A stretch of 64,000 bases of DNA, taken from contig OY747722.1 of the NCBI GenBank assembly GCA_963556495.2, positions 20,965,501 to 21,029,500 on the forward strand, read 5' to 3'. The notes beneath the pieces are model-generated. The model searched no databases. It was not told the DNA's origin and worked only from the letters and a program-made list of their open reading frames with translations. Of this stretch, positions 36,626 through 48,210 are shown piece after piece (within the stretch, counting starts at the first letter, position 1; each line of letters begins with the position of its first letter). This DNA is from Valencia hispanica. Taxonomy: Eukaryota > Chordata > Actinopteri > Cyprinodontiformes > Valenciidae. The position numbers were made by a program, and so were the translations under genes.

Positions 36626-37564
36626 GAGTGCTATCGTTTAATTTCATTGTTTATATGTAGTTCCTAGGGCCACAATCAGTGATTTTTGTCTCTGTGGAAA
36701 AATAAATTACATGGATTCAACAGTTTGATGTGTGATGGCACAATGTGGATTCTGTTCAGCTCGTTTAGATTAAATATATAAAAAAAACAAAAGATAAAAT
36801 ACTATTAAATATGTTACAATTTTATAAATTGATGGGTAAAAATGGATTATGACAGGAATAGTCATAGTCTCTGATTCAGCACCATGGAAAGCAAAATGAA
36901 ACCACAGTTAAGTTGGTTTCAGATTGTTAATTTGACAGATATTCATTCCTGTTCAGTTTTTGATCCAGCAGCTCTGATTAGCTCTTTGTGTTGCTGCTGA
37001 TCACAGCAGGTAATCTAGTGACAAACTACAGAATAAAATCAGCAGCTTTCGCTTCATGTTCCTGGTCTCTCCAGGATTAGTCTATTTGACTATACAACTA
37101 ACTTTTCAGATTTAATGCGATGTTAATGGAAAATATTAGAATTTTTTATTAGCTTCCACATCATGTGACTTAGTCACATTTAATTTTGACATTTCATTTT
37201 TTAGATGTTTTTTTTCTCTCTTTATTGTGAAAAGATTACAGAGATGTAGTACTTTACTTTTAGGTGTAACATCTGTCCAGACCTGATCTATTCAGTTGTT
37301 GCTTTGCTAGTAAAAGTGGCCAAATGATTTCAGGACATGTTTTATGTTGGATTATTCTTGTTTAATTAATAGTTTCGTTACTTTATTTTGAGTTTAAGTT
37401 TTTATTGTTCTTATTATTTTAATGGACTATATTGTAAATTAGAGAAGGGTGCAAATAAATGTTGTTAGATGTGGTTTTAGAGGTGCATCAATGCCAGCTT
37501 CCGCCTAATACAAGTGTTGCTATTGCTGGTGGTACTCAAAAAACGCTACAACAAATTTCAAAAA

Positions 37565-37742
37565 CACAAGAAATCGAAAAATTTGTTGTGTTGTTTTTTG
37601 ATTTGTTGTAGTGTTTTTTTTTATTTGTTGTAGTGTTTTTCGATTTGTTGTAGTGGTTTTTTTTATTTATTACTGTTTTTCAATTTGTTGTAGTGTTTTT
37701 AGATCTGTTGTTGTGTTTTTGAATTTGTTGTAGTGGTTTGCA
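37565..37742. repeat. Tandem array of GATTTGTTGTAGTGTTTTT-like units
   Basis: The core TTTGTTGTAGTG(T/G)TTTT recurs about seven times with units near 25-30 bases and internal T runs of variable length. Confidence 0.85.
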
Positions 37743-37799
37743 CTTCAGGGCCACCGTAGGTACCTATGCATCAAGTGGGCGTCAAGCTGCCCTGCAGCA

Positions 37800-38335
37800 C
37801 GCCGCGCGTGTCAGCACAGCCGGCATCAGCGCGTCCACGCAGCTGCTGCTCGGATGTGTTGACGGATCGTTTGAGCAGCTGCTGTGTGAAGTTGGGAAAA
37901 CTGAACTTTTGGTGCAGCAAACGTGGTGGCGTCAACCAATCGTAGCGACTCTTTGTACTGACGTCGTTACGCCTTCCATGCATAGATCGGCAAGTCATTC
38001 ATTCAAAATGGAGGATCAACTAATCGTCGCTGTCTATAATTTTCGTGAATTATATCCACACACGTCGCAAATGCGCCGTGTGTGTGCGACGACATTGTCT
38101 GGTTTTATTGATTAAATAAAGCCAAGCCACTCTCTTGACATGGTCCGCCATGTTGTAAACAACTAGCAACAGAGAAATCCCCACCCGCACGCAGACATGC
38201 TGACGTACTGTGATGCGCCGACGTGCACTACAAAGTGTGCAAGCAGCTGGGGTTTAATTTGAAAGCATCAACTTTCATCCGTTTGAGCGATTTGATGCCT
38301 GGACGCGCTGACCGGTGTGAACGCCCCTTAATACA
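37800..38335 (+). mobile_element. Non-autonomous element with a MADF-like protein start
   Basis: The inner left (GGCATCAGCGCGTCCACGC) and the right end (complement of TCAGCGCGTCCAGGCATC) form an inverted pair. ATG at 38008 begins MEDQLIVAVYNFRELYPHTS, the typical opening of MADF DNA-binding domains in Harbinger- and hAT-associated proteins. It then loses the domain after about 20 residues. CpG content is high. The left terminus is obscured by the tandem array. Confidence 0.45.
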
Positions 38336-38599
38336 GAACAATGCTATAGCTACTACTATGGAACATTCCATAACATTATTTAACATGCTGAAGGCCCACC
38401 CTGCAAGGCAAGTTGCAAATACAGAGCAATTTTTTTCATGTCCCACCCAAAAAATTTACTCTTTGAAATTTTACTGTTTATTTCCCACCCCCACCCCCAA
38501 AAATGAAATGGGATTTCCGCCCCTGATTTGACCATATGCTTTCAAATCGTTACATATTAACCTGCTTTTGACTAATGTTTGGTGTTGTTTATAGTATTG

Positions 38600-39280
38600 G
38601 ATGGTTAAAGCTTAAAAGGAACAAGACGTTGGAAAATTAATTTAATAATAAAAAAAAACATGGGGTCAGTAGTGTGTGAGATTATCAGCTTGGTCACACA
38701 CTGTTGTGTGATGGCCTCCCATTCCTTAACATGCATTTGTAGCAAGTGAGTATGAGTGAATATGATCGTTATTATCACTCTGGCACAAAACAGCACACCC
38801 AAACCAATTCCACAAGTTTTCTGTTGAATCGAGGTCAGAAATGCTGAATCCTCTCCACTCCCAAATTCTGGAGGTCGCCCCTGATAAATCCAGCTCTTTG
38901 AGGTGCCAACACTGTCACTTCCAAGGAAAGAGTTTAGTCCTTAAGAGTGGAGATAAAGGATTGAGCTGATTGCATAAGCTCATCTCGATAGCACTGCATT
39001 GAGACTGTCACCAAGACATCTTGATTGCAAATCCTGTTTGCTGCCCCACACCATCTTACTGCCTCCACCAAAAGCTGTCTGGCATTGGCAGAGAGGTTTC
39101 AGCAAGTTTTTTAATGGGCACATCTCATATACTCTTCTGCTCAACCCACACATGTGTTTTCCTAACAAATGTGGCACCATTAAATGTGAAATAATGAAGC
39201 TGTTCAGTGGTATAAGAGTTATTACTGAGAAGCACTGTTGCAACAGATTAATCCACAAAACACAAATGTCCTTTCTTTTT
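38600..39280 (-). mobile_element. Tc1/mariner-like transposase remnant
   Basis: On the minus strand AFGGGSKMVWG (near 39045-39085) matches the mariner/Tc1 SFGGGSIMVWGG motif. The following bases keep the order of a Tc1-type C-terminal region (TCTTGGTGACAGTCTCAATG, then a CGAGATGAGCTT equivalent). Stops break the frame on both sides. Confidence 0.65.
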
Positions 39281-39299
39281 GTATTAGTATATTTGTTAT

Positions 39300-40955
39300 G
39301 GCAGGGACGTTTTTTCCTAGCATTGTTCCCTGATAACTCCTTGGGACATATGTAAGCATCAAATGTATGTTTGAAACCTGATGATCAATTTTTGCTTTAG
39401 TTCTCCAAAACTGATGTTTGGGAGGAAATCGGAGGACTTGACTTTCCAGACTAAATTTCTAATCTAGGTGGCAAGGTAAACTTGATAAACTTGGGTCCTC
39501 CTCATGACTAGTTTGTCACAGTTCCAGACTGTTAATCATTAGTTGTTCTCTTTTTTTGCCCTGTAAAACGAGAGGATTCTGTTGGAAACATTATTTTCAA
39601 CCAATCTTCTGATTTATAGAGACAACAACCTTTGTCATACTTAAGTGCCAAAAAGTTCCTTTTTGGAAGAGTGGCAAAGTGAAATGGGCTTTTTCTGTCA
39701 CATCACATTTATACTCTAGGGAGAAAAAGTTATGGATCAGTTAACTAATGTTTCTTGACAATCTGATCATTTAAGTAAATATTAATAAATCTAGTCCATT
39801 ACCTCATTTCACTTACACACAATTCAACTATACATATCTATCGCTCTTGCCACACATCATTGCATCCACTTTTTAAAGACTGTTGTAGAAACTATATGGT
39901 AAAAAAAATATGGTTCAACCTTTGAAAACACATAAAAACACAGAAGAGTAGATTCCCTAAAGTCAAAGTTCAAAGATCTAAAACTGCTTGTCAAAACTTC
40001 ACATACTTCCATGGCACATGGAGAGGAACAAAGATCTGGTGAGGTGAAGACCTTGATGAAGCTCACAAGCCGAAATACTTCTTCTAGTAAGCTTGGTTAC
40101 TCAGTATTTAAAGCCACCGTTAAAATAATTTAGAAATGTCACTTTATTCTCTAAAGAGTTCAAAATGTACAAAATGTAGTCAAGCAGAAAACTAATTTCC
40201 TGCTGTGATTAATTCAACCCATAAGTTGAGAAGGTTGGAAACAGCTGTATTTACCATCTTAAGAAAAGTACTAATATGCATTTCTTTGCTTTTATTTCTC
40301 AAAGTTTATCTCTAAACTTTAACAATGATAAGCTCCATACTTCGGCTGTGGCGTATCATTCTCTCTGCTTGCCAGATTAATTGCCTTTACCTTCATATTT
40401 ATAGAGATAAGACAAGCCTGGCTCGTTTTTGGAGGAATCACCCTGCTACAGAGTTACTTTTATCATTGAACTATCTTTTTTTAATGATAAAACTCTCTAA
40501 TAAGACTTTCTAAGCTAGTATGATTCATTCCCCCTTCATCTTGTGGCTTCATATTCCAATTCATAACAGCTATCTGAAATGTTCCACATTTAGACCACAC
40601 GTTCCACAGTATATCAGTCTTGTTCAGAGCACTCATTATCAAGCTCCTGCTTCATTTTGCTTACATTACAGGATTACTGAGAGATGACAGGGTTGTTTGT
40701 CATCTTTACCACTGCCAGTTTTGCTTTTTTGTCATCACAACGAGGAGGTGCGAGAAAAGAATGAGGAGGAAGATGAGCAGGACAGGAGGAGGAGGAGGTG
40801 TAATTAGATCACACACAAGGAGGGCTGTCTTAACATCAGCTTCATGTTAGTTCATTTTTGCCCAAATAAGGGATCAGGGAAGAAAAAAAAGGAAGGCAGA
40901 AAATCAAGATATACTGTATTTACTCAACTTGTTAGGTAATATAAAAATGTATGTG
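39300..40955. other. Intergenic, nothing recognised
   Basis: AT-rich with no supported exon or named repeat. A purine-rich piece (GGAGGAGGAGGAGG-like) lies near 40745-40800. Confidence 0.35.
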
Positions 40956-40959
40956 ATGG

Positions 40960-41215
40960 TTGGGGTTTGAATTTTCCCCTCATTATATCAGACCCAGAAA
41001 TTTCAGTGTTTATTATTAGAATGTGATGTAATAGACTAACACAATGTGGTGCATACCTGTGAAGAAAAAGAAAGCATAAATAATCTTTTTTTTACAAACA
41101 AAAATATAATAACACAGTAGTGGTGGCATATATTTTTATTCAGTCCATTCAAAATATCTTATGTTGAATTTAAAGCATTACAATTTCCAGCTCTGTATAT
41201 ATACCTTGACACAAC
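40960..41215. mobile_element. Tc1/mariner subterminal fragment
   Basis: The order CCCAGAAATTTCAGTG, ATGTGATGTAATAGACTAAC, ACCTGTGAAGAAAAAG resembles the subterminal repeat of the Tc1-type copies at 5738 and 15243. Weakly supported. Confidence 0.35.
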
Positions 41216-41521
41216 AGCTCAATTGCAGGTGGAGGGAATAGATGTATTACATTAATTTTCAACTCTGACCAGCTGTCCTATGCCTATGCAAGGCAAGGCA
41301 AGTGTATCTGTACAGCACACTTTCAACAACAGGGTAATTCAAGGTGTTTTACATAATTTGGTGATAAAGAAAAACATAGAATATAACAATTGGAAATCAA
41401 AAGCAGCAATTTAGCATGAAACACACACAGAAACACATGATACAGAATAAAACATGAAAAACAGCAATATAGCAATAAAGCAAAAATACATATGATACAT
41501 AAGACATTAATCGTTTACTCA

Positions 41522-42009
41522 GGGGTGCATGGTTTTTGCTGGTAGAGCAGCTCACCTCACAGCTAGAAGGTCCCAGGACGCTGTGGGTGCTGAGGCATGT
41601 TTGTGGGTGCTGAGGGTGTGTTTGTTCCCCCGCATCATCGGCACCCACACCCTGGGTGGGGTTGGTGAAAGGGCCTGTCTGTGTGGAGTTTGCATGTTCT
41701 CCCCGTCTTCCCTTGAGCAGCTAATGTGAGCTACTCCCACAAAAACATGCACTAGTCCTGGGGCTATATACTGTATCCTCCTAGGCGGCCGGGGATCCTG
41801 AAGGGATGGGGAGGATCCCTACGTCCAGCCAGGGAAACCCCGCCCCATCAGGTGAAAAGATGGGCCTGCTCACTGCCCAAACATGAAGGAGGCTTGGGTT
41901 TTAGTGCGGGGCCCTCTCGTGGCTAGCAGAGGGAGAGCGGAACCCCAGAACTGGAACTAGGTGATAAATAATGGGAAAAAACCATGGGATTAAAAATTAA
42001 AAAAAATGA
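41522..42009 (+). mobile_element. Retroposon-like insert with 7-bp target duplication
   Basis: TTACTCA flanks it on both sides (41515-41521 and 42010-42016). The insert starts GGGGTGCATGG, contains CTCACAGCTAGAAGGTCCC and GTGGAGTTTGCATGTTCTCC as in the short repeat at 34095, and ends in an A-rich tail (ATTAAAAATTAAAAAAAATG). Duplication plus A-rich end suggests copying through RNA, although the left part resembles a repeat of debated class. Confidence 0.65.
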
Positions 42010-42318
42010 TTACTCAAGGCAATTCTAAAAAGATTAGTTTTTAGTTTTGATTTAAAGCAGCTCAGTGTTTCAGCAGCTCTGCAGTCGCCAGGAAGTCTGT
42101 TCCAGATAGGGGGGGGGGCAACTGAAAGCGGCTTCTCTATATTTGGTTTTGAGTCTAGCGATGTTTAGTATTCTAGAGTTGGAGAACTTGAGTGGTCTGG
42201 GTGGTTGGTACGATGACAACAGGTCTTCAATATATTTTGGTGCTAAGTCATTCAACGATTTATAAACCAGTAGGAGTATTTTGAAGTCTATTATTTGAGC
42301 AACAGGAAGCCAGTGTAA

Positions 42319-43070
42319 TCCCTGATTCACACCGGGCGCAGAACAGATGCGGCCCGGTGTTTGTACAGCTGCCTCATAGAAGAAAAAACATGGAGTACAA
42401 TCAGAGCATTCACACCAGCCACAGTGCGGTCCGGGGGTGGATGCGGAGCTCTGTTAACTTTCCGGATCAAGTCTATTTTTTCCGGACGCCAGATGCATTT
42501 TTGAATTAAGTTAAAGAAATAACATGAGCCAGACAGGAAGTGAGATAGGTCCCAGCTAAGTTAATCCGGTATATTTCAAAATTAAACCGGTGTTACCGTT
42601 TTTTCCCCGGCTTTTTATAATAGTAATAATAATAATTATCATTGATTGTATTTATACAGTGCTTTTCGATACCCTCAAAGCGCTTCACAATTTCATTATT
42701 CATTCACATTCACACACTGGTGAAAGCAAGCTACAATTGTAGCCACAGCTGCCCAGTGATTTCAGTTCTACAGAAGCACGCTTCCATGCAGGTGGTGATA
42801 GTTTACGTTATTCTTACAAGGTTATATTCGAACAACAATATCTGGTTTGTCAAATTCCTAATCGTTATTGTCAATGTTTTGCAAACTATTGTGAAACATT
42901 CATTGCTACGGTACACTCTCTGTTTACGTAGTTGTTATCATGTGAACAGCCGAGATTTGGTGCTCTCGCTGGAGCAAACCTCCAGAGATGTTCCACACAC
43001 AATTGCAGTCCGTCTGGTAGCCGTGCGTACACCAGGCCACATCCGTTCTGCGCCCGGTGTGAATCAGGCA
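42319..43070. mobile_element. Harbinger-type MITE, copy 1, with TAA duplication
   Basis: The terminal inverted repeats are TCCCTGATTCACACCGGGCG on the left and the complement of TGCCTGATTCACACCGGGCG on the right, continuing into GCAGAACnGATGnGGCC. TAA is duplicated at 42316-42318 and 43071-43073. The L2 sequence on either side joins cleanly across one TAA. A 3-bp TAA duplication is typical of PIF/Harbinger. A second copy lies at 63088-63631. Without the SINE inside, copy 1 would be about 600 bases. Confidence 0.75.
42617..42766 (-). repeat. SINE 3' half inserted in the MITE
   Basis: The complement reads GGCAGCTGTGGCTACAATTG, then AGTGTGTGAATGTGAATG, GAAGCGCTTTGAGGGTATCG and a tail of ATT/AAT units. 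This matches the body and tail of the SINE at 61129-61395. The other MITE copy lacks it, so it arrived after the MITE. Confidence 0.75.
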
Positions 43071-43447
43071 TAAGGTTCTAGTGAGGACACGAGCAGCAGC
43101 GTTCTGGATTAGCTGCAGCTGTCTGGTGGACTTTTTAGGCAGGAAACTGGCAGGAGGAAACTGGAATCAAATCATCCACATCCACAACGTTAAGATTGCA
43201 AAACATCTACTGTACTCACTAAGACACAGTGCCCCACTCCTTTATGCCGATGACCAAAAATGGTTACCAACAAACCTCTAAAGCCTAGTTCATACTAATC
43301 TGTCAGCAAGTTTGCACCAACATGCACATGTATTGACAGAGACGTTTTATTTTTATACTTCTCCGTTGGTGTGTCAGTGTTGCAAAGCAATCCTCTGCTA
43401 AGACAGCAGGGGGTGCAGACCTTTTTTGGCGGGTGTGCCTACCATTG

Positions 43448-45275
43448 CAGTGGGGTGGACTGGGACAAAAATTCAGCCCAGGCATTTTCTGTCCAGACCA
43501 GCCCACAAAATTATCAGCCGACACTACATAAAAGTCCACAAATCTCGCAGCATCTCCTCTCATGCATACTACAGTACAAATGAGAATCACATTCCTTGAT
43601 AGCAGTCAACAAATAAAGCACATGTGTCTTGACACATTAGTTCATGTTAAGGCAAGACACTACAGGCAAAAACATGGATTTTTCATGACATGGTCAATTT
43701 AGAGATTTGTGGATATTAACATGTTGGCTTTCAGAATAAAACAAACTACAACTCTGAAACACCTCTAAAATCGACTATTTTTTATCATTTTAGTGCGGGA
43801 GAGACAGCAGATTTGGCGTTCTATTTTCCGTCTCACTGTTTCCGGTTGCCTGTTAATGCGAAGCAGTCTAAACACAAAGCCCCCAAAAAAGAAAAAGTTA
43901 AAAGAAAAATGTCCAACAATGGTATGCCTGTTTAAATTAATGACCAATCACAAACACGAAACGAGGGATTCGAGGGTCATTTGCACTTTACATTGCATTG
44001 AATTATCTAATGCAAATCTTTAATTGCGTTTTTCTCAAAATTAGTTTTTTCCAACATTCAAAACGAATAATCTTGAAATCAGTTATACCTATATATACCA
44101 AACTTTCCACCATTGTTCTGTGCTATGAGCTGAAAGAAAATTACAGAGCGATTTGTCAATACATCATTCTAAAACACTTATGCTATTTTGTGTAAAAAAA
44201 TAACACTGACACTGTTTTTTGATTTATGAAGTAATGAAATGAAATAAACCTATTTCCCTCTGTAAAATTTATTTGATAACATATATAATTAGAAAATTAA
44301 AGAAAAATTCAATCTGTCTCTCACCAATTTTGATATGATACGTTTACAAATATATGCAAATTAGCAGATTCATAACAAGATTACACCTAATTTGCATATC
44401 TAAACAAAATTTATATCAAAACTTCTAATACAAAAGATGTTTGTTTTAATACTAGGATTAAGTTTCTCAAGTTTCATGAAGGTATCTTGAAGCTAACTTT
44501 TTTCCCTATTCAGTTAGTGTCTCCCCTTAATGTTTACTGTTGTTATGGCAACCAGAGACCGCTGCCGATAGTAGCTGTTAGCTAGCTTAGCTAAATCCTC
44601 TGAACAATAATAATTGAAAGAATCACAATTTGGCATATTAAACAAAATCAACCCCAACTACCAACAGTCAGCCCTTCAACTCTGGGCTAATATGTTGTCA
44701 CAAGTATTCAGTTATTCAGGTCACAACCCCACTCTAACGTTACTTACCATGGATTTCTCCACTTTGCGCTTCTCCTCGCGCCGCAGCACCTGCTGCTGGG
44801 GTGGTCACCCCGGCACCAAATACGTCTGTCAACCTTAAACATTTAGCAGCTTCCACCTCCAGAGATTTCAGCTTTTGAGCCGTACTTTTTCAGCGCCACC
44901 GGGGCGTTTCTTGCCCCTCTCCATTTTCAGCTCAGCAGCATCCCATCCATTGACCGTATCCCCGTCCCAGTGCCACCACTGCGGCCCATGTCATCAGGTC
45001 CCACCCATCCTGGTTTGTGTTGTGATTGACAGCACTGTCATGGCTCTCATAGGCTGTCAGCCCATGATTGTTTGACGATGACAAACATAGACCAATAATA
45101 TGTGTCGATTCTGGCAACAAACTTCTAGCCCTCTGTAGCCAATTGGCTGGCCCAATTGGAGGGAATTTAGAGAGAGCAGAAAAAAACCAACAAAAAAAAA
45201 CAGAGGACCGGCCCACATTGGGTCAACGGCCCACCGGGATGATGCCCGGTATGCCAGATGGCCAGTCCACCCCTT
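43448..45275 (-). mobile_element. hAT-like element with N-terminal exon remnant
   Basis: Left CAGTGGGGTGGACTGG and the complement of the right end, GGGGTGGACTGGCCATCTGG, are the inverted ends of a widespread fish hAT-like family. On the minus strand, 44745-44935 encodes a segment including EAAKCL, DVFGAGVTTPAA and EEKRKVEKSM and ends at a donor ATG then GTAAGT, as in first exons of hAT/ZMYM-related transposon genes. No downstream transposase domain is present, so it is defective. An 8-bp target duplication could not be fixed. Confidence 0.5.
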
Positions 45276-46149
45276 TTGACGACAGTTGTTTTGCTTCAGT
45301 ATGTAACCGCAGAGTTTTGATTGAGCTGGAAAGCTTTTTACTAGAAGAGCAGCTCATAGAATACTCCAAAAATTCATGTAAACAAACAAACACAGCTGTT
45401 TTGTTGTTCTCTACACCTCCTGGAGTTCAAAATCGCCAAAAGACCATATTAGATAAACTGGCCTTGCAATATAAAGCATATTCAGCTATTACAAGAAACA
45501 GATGATTTATAGAAAGCCAATTCGTAATGGCAGATAAACATAAGCAGTATTTAGGTCAGTGGGCCTGACCTAAATATTGAATCAACATGAAGAAAAAGTA
45601 ATTTAACACCGTCTTGAATATCTCATGGAAAATAAGTTGTATCTCTTTTAAAGATGAATGTTTTTACTGTGCTGGTTGTATGGATTCCACAGAGATAATA
45701 TGGCGCTCCGTATTTCAATCTAAGTTCAAATTAACATGATAGATACCTACTACAGACTGTATTCACGCAGAGATTTGGAGACGTGAGGAAGAAAGAGAAC
45801 CACTACGATACACTGAACACCCTAGCTGGAAATTAAGAAAATTAGTCCTAAACAAGAAATCAAAACACAGTTTACAAAAAGAGCAACACAAAAACTTTTG
45901 GGAAATCTATATTTATTTACATGATCAGTCATAAATTATGTATTCAATGCACTGTTGCACATATGCATAAAGTACTTTTTAATTTTTTTAAAAGATTATC
46001 TCATTTGTTTTTGGCCAACAAGGGGTGACATTCCCATCCAGATCCACCAGAATGGTCATCATAAAATAAATAGAAAATAAGTAAAGATGAGGAACTTGGC
46101 AACTGTGTAAATTTGTGAATTAACACAAGAGATCACATACTGAGATCAC
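45276..46149. other. Unassigned, probably decayed repeats
   Basis: A frame ending at 45505 (RVLIELESFLLEEQLIEYSK) is not recognised. The rest is AT-rich with no clear feature. Confidence 0.3.
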
Positions 46150-48210
46150 AGGTTCTGTGGTTTTTGAGGCTTAATAAGACTAAGGTGTGTAACTTGATTT
46201 ATTCTTCAACCTCCATGCCACCGTGGCCCAATTTTGCCCCAGTAAAGTGGCAATACTTTCTCCTAAATACCTGCACTGATATAATCTACACCTCCAAATC
46301 ACAATTTCTTAAGCGAGAGCAGAAAACAGACGAGGTGGAGGTGTAGCCACAATCTTTCATATCTCAATGAATTTTAAAAAGGTATCTCTGGGCACATTTG
46401 ACTCTTTTGAATACCTAGCCACCCAGATAAATGAGCCTAACAAAGCTTTATTTCTAAGTTAATATAAACCCCCAATACTTAACTCTAACTTCTTTAATGA
46501 GTTCAGTGACCTTCTTTCCATAATATGTATTGACTATGACCAATTAATCATTGTGGGGGACTTTAACATCCATACCGACAACCCCCAAGATGGACAAGCA
46601 AAAACATTAGATGATAATCTCCACAACTTCGGCCTGACCCAGCATGTCAGACAGCAAAAACCACAGTAGAGGACACACTCTGGACTAAATTATCAGCAAA
46701 GGTTTAAATGTGTCCAACATCTCGGTAATTGATATTTGAATATCTGACCGTTTCTGTGTTTTCTTTGAAAGTACCATCTCTGCTAAATTATCCAGCCACA
46801 GTAAGAGCACTATAAAAAAGTGTTTTCTAGGGGACAGCTCAGTTGACACTTTTAAACGTATTTACCCTCCCACCGCATCGCCCTCATCTCCCATCTCAAA
46901 CTCTGTAAACAAACTGGTAGTTAATTTCATTGTGAAAATCTCAGCCATCACTGATTCCATTGCTCCAACTAAAATGAAAGTAGTCTCAGGTAGAAAGACG
47001 TCTCCATGGACAAGTGATCCACTGGTACGTAGTGAAAAAAGGGAATGTCGACGAGCCAAGAGAAAGATCTACAAAGACAGACTGAATAGATGTCAATCAA
47101 CTCTAAAAGATGCAAGGGAATCGTTCTTTTCTGAAATCATCAACAGAAACATTAATAATTGCACAGACTTTGTTTGCAACAGTGGAAAGACTAACTAAGA
47201 CTAAATAATCCTTTAGTGACCCTGAACTAAATTCTACCAGGGCCTGCAATGAATTTGCCAACTTTTTCACTGAAATTATTATAACAATTAGAGGGTCAGT
47301 CTGTACCTCAATACCGAACCCACTACCAATCCCATCCCCAATCAACACCAATGTGGAGAAAATGTCTGAATTCCATGATTTAAACCAAAACAACCTTGAA
47401 AGAAACAATTATCCAATCAAGCTCCTCCTCTTGCAGCCTTGATATTCTACCCACAGCTGTTCTAAAGAAAGTTCTTCCTGTCATTGGGTCTGATCTGGTT
47501 CAAATTGTTAACTCATCCCTGTTTTCAGGCGTCTTCCCCCAAACTTTGAAGACAGCAGTTATTAAACCACTACTAAAAAAGAAGAATCTGGACAACACGT
47601 TACTGCAGAACTACAGGTCCATCTCAAATCTTCCATTCATCAGTAAGATCATTGAAAAAGCTGTGTTTCACCAATTAAATAGCCTCCTAACAATGCCTCC
47701 TAATAGCCTCCTAACAATGCCTCCTAACAACGTTTTGATGTTTTTCAGTCTGGTTTCCGTGCACACCTCAGCACCAAGACTGCCCTCGTCAAAGTATTCA
47801 ATGACATCCGCATAATTACAGACTGTGGTAGAACCACTGTGCTGGTTCTGTTGGACCTCAGTGCAACATTTGACACTGTTGATCACAAAATACTATTTGA
47901 ACGACAGGAGAGCTGGGTTGGACTCTCTGGTACAGTACTTAGCTGGTTTGAGTCCTACCTAAAGAACAGAGACTTCTTTGTTTCAATAGGAAACTTTTCA
48001 TCGGAACGAACAGAAATCACATGTGGAGTGCCCCAGGGCTCCATCTTAGGGCCTCTCCTATTTAATATCTACATGCTACTAGCCCAGATTATAGCAACTA
48101 ATAACATTAGCTACCATAACTACGCGGATGATACAAAACATCCAGTAATCAAAGCAAACACGATCCTCCTCAATAGTCCAAGAGATATGAAGGGTTTAAT
48201 TTAACGTTTA
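46150..48210 (+). mobile_element. Degraded L2/Rex1-type LINE: endonuclease and reverse transcriptase
   Basis: Broken frames keep the order of a non-LTR retrotransposon. The endonuclease region (about 46335-46680) has GGGVATIFH, YLATQINEP and IIVGDFNIHTDNPQDG. The reverse transcriptase (47396-48204) has NYRSISNLPFISKIIEKA, LDLSATFDTVDHKI, GVPQGSILGPLLFN and the catalytic YADDT box. A tandem duplication CTAACAATGCCTCCTAATAG lies at 47690-47725, and frameshifts separate the parts. The clade is CR1/L2-like by motif. It is not functional. Confidence 0.85.

Larger units (their letters stand above)
35638..38525. mobile_element. hAT-like composite element (2.9 kb) with nested insertions
   Basis: The ends are inverted: CATAGGCGGAGATCCC on the left, and on the right the complement of CAGGGGCGGAAATCCC. 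The flanking octamers GTTTGGCC (35630-35637) and ATTTGACC (38526-38533) match at six of eight positions, both differences being G/A transitions. This suits an old 8-bp target duplication, the size made by hAT elements. Inside are a tandem array (37565-37742), a MADF-type mini-element (37800-38335) and an unexplained GC-rich stretch (36300-36625). No transposase is recognisable. Confidence 0.5.
41285..43145 (-). mobile_element. L2-type LINE 3' part, interrupted by two insertions
   Basis: On the minus strand, 42070-42318 encodes HWLPVAQIIDFKILLLVYKS and SLNDLAPKYIEDLLSSYQPP, the region after the reverse transcriptase in teleost L2-type LINEs. The 3' end at 41285-41520 matches the tail at 59110-59310. 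The upstream part resumes at 43071 (complement of GGACACGAGCAGCAGCGTTC). The copy is split by the insert at 41522-42009 and the MITE at 42319-43070. Removing them restores a continuous element. Confidence 0.75.

Noticed and set aside
42886..43071. Minus-strand frame ending in the MITE
   Set aside because: It crosses the terminal inverted repeat of a non-coding mini-element.
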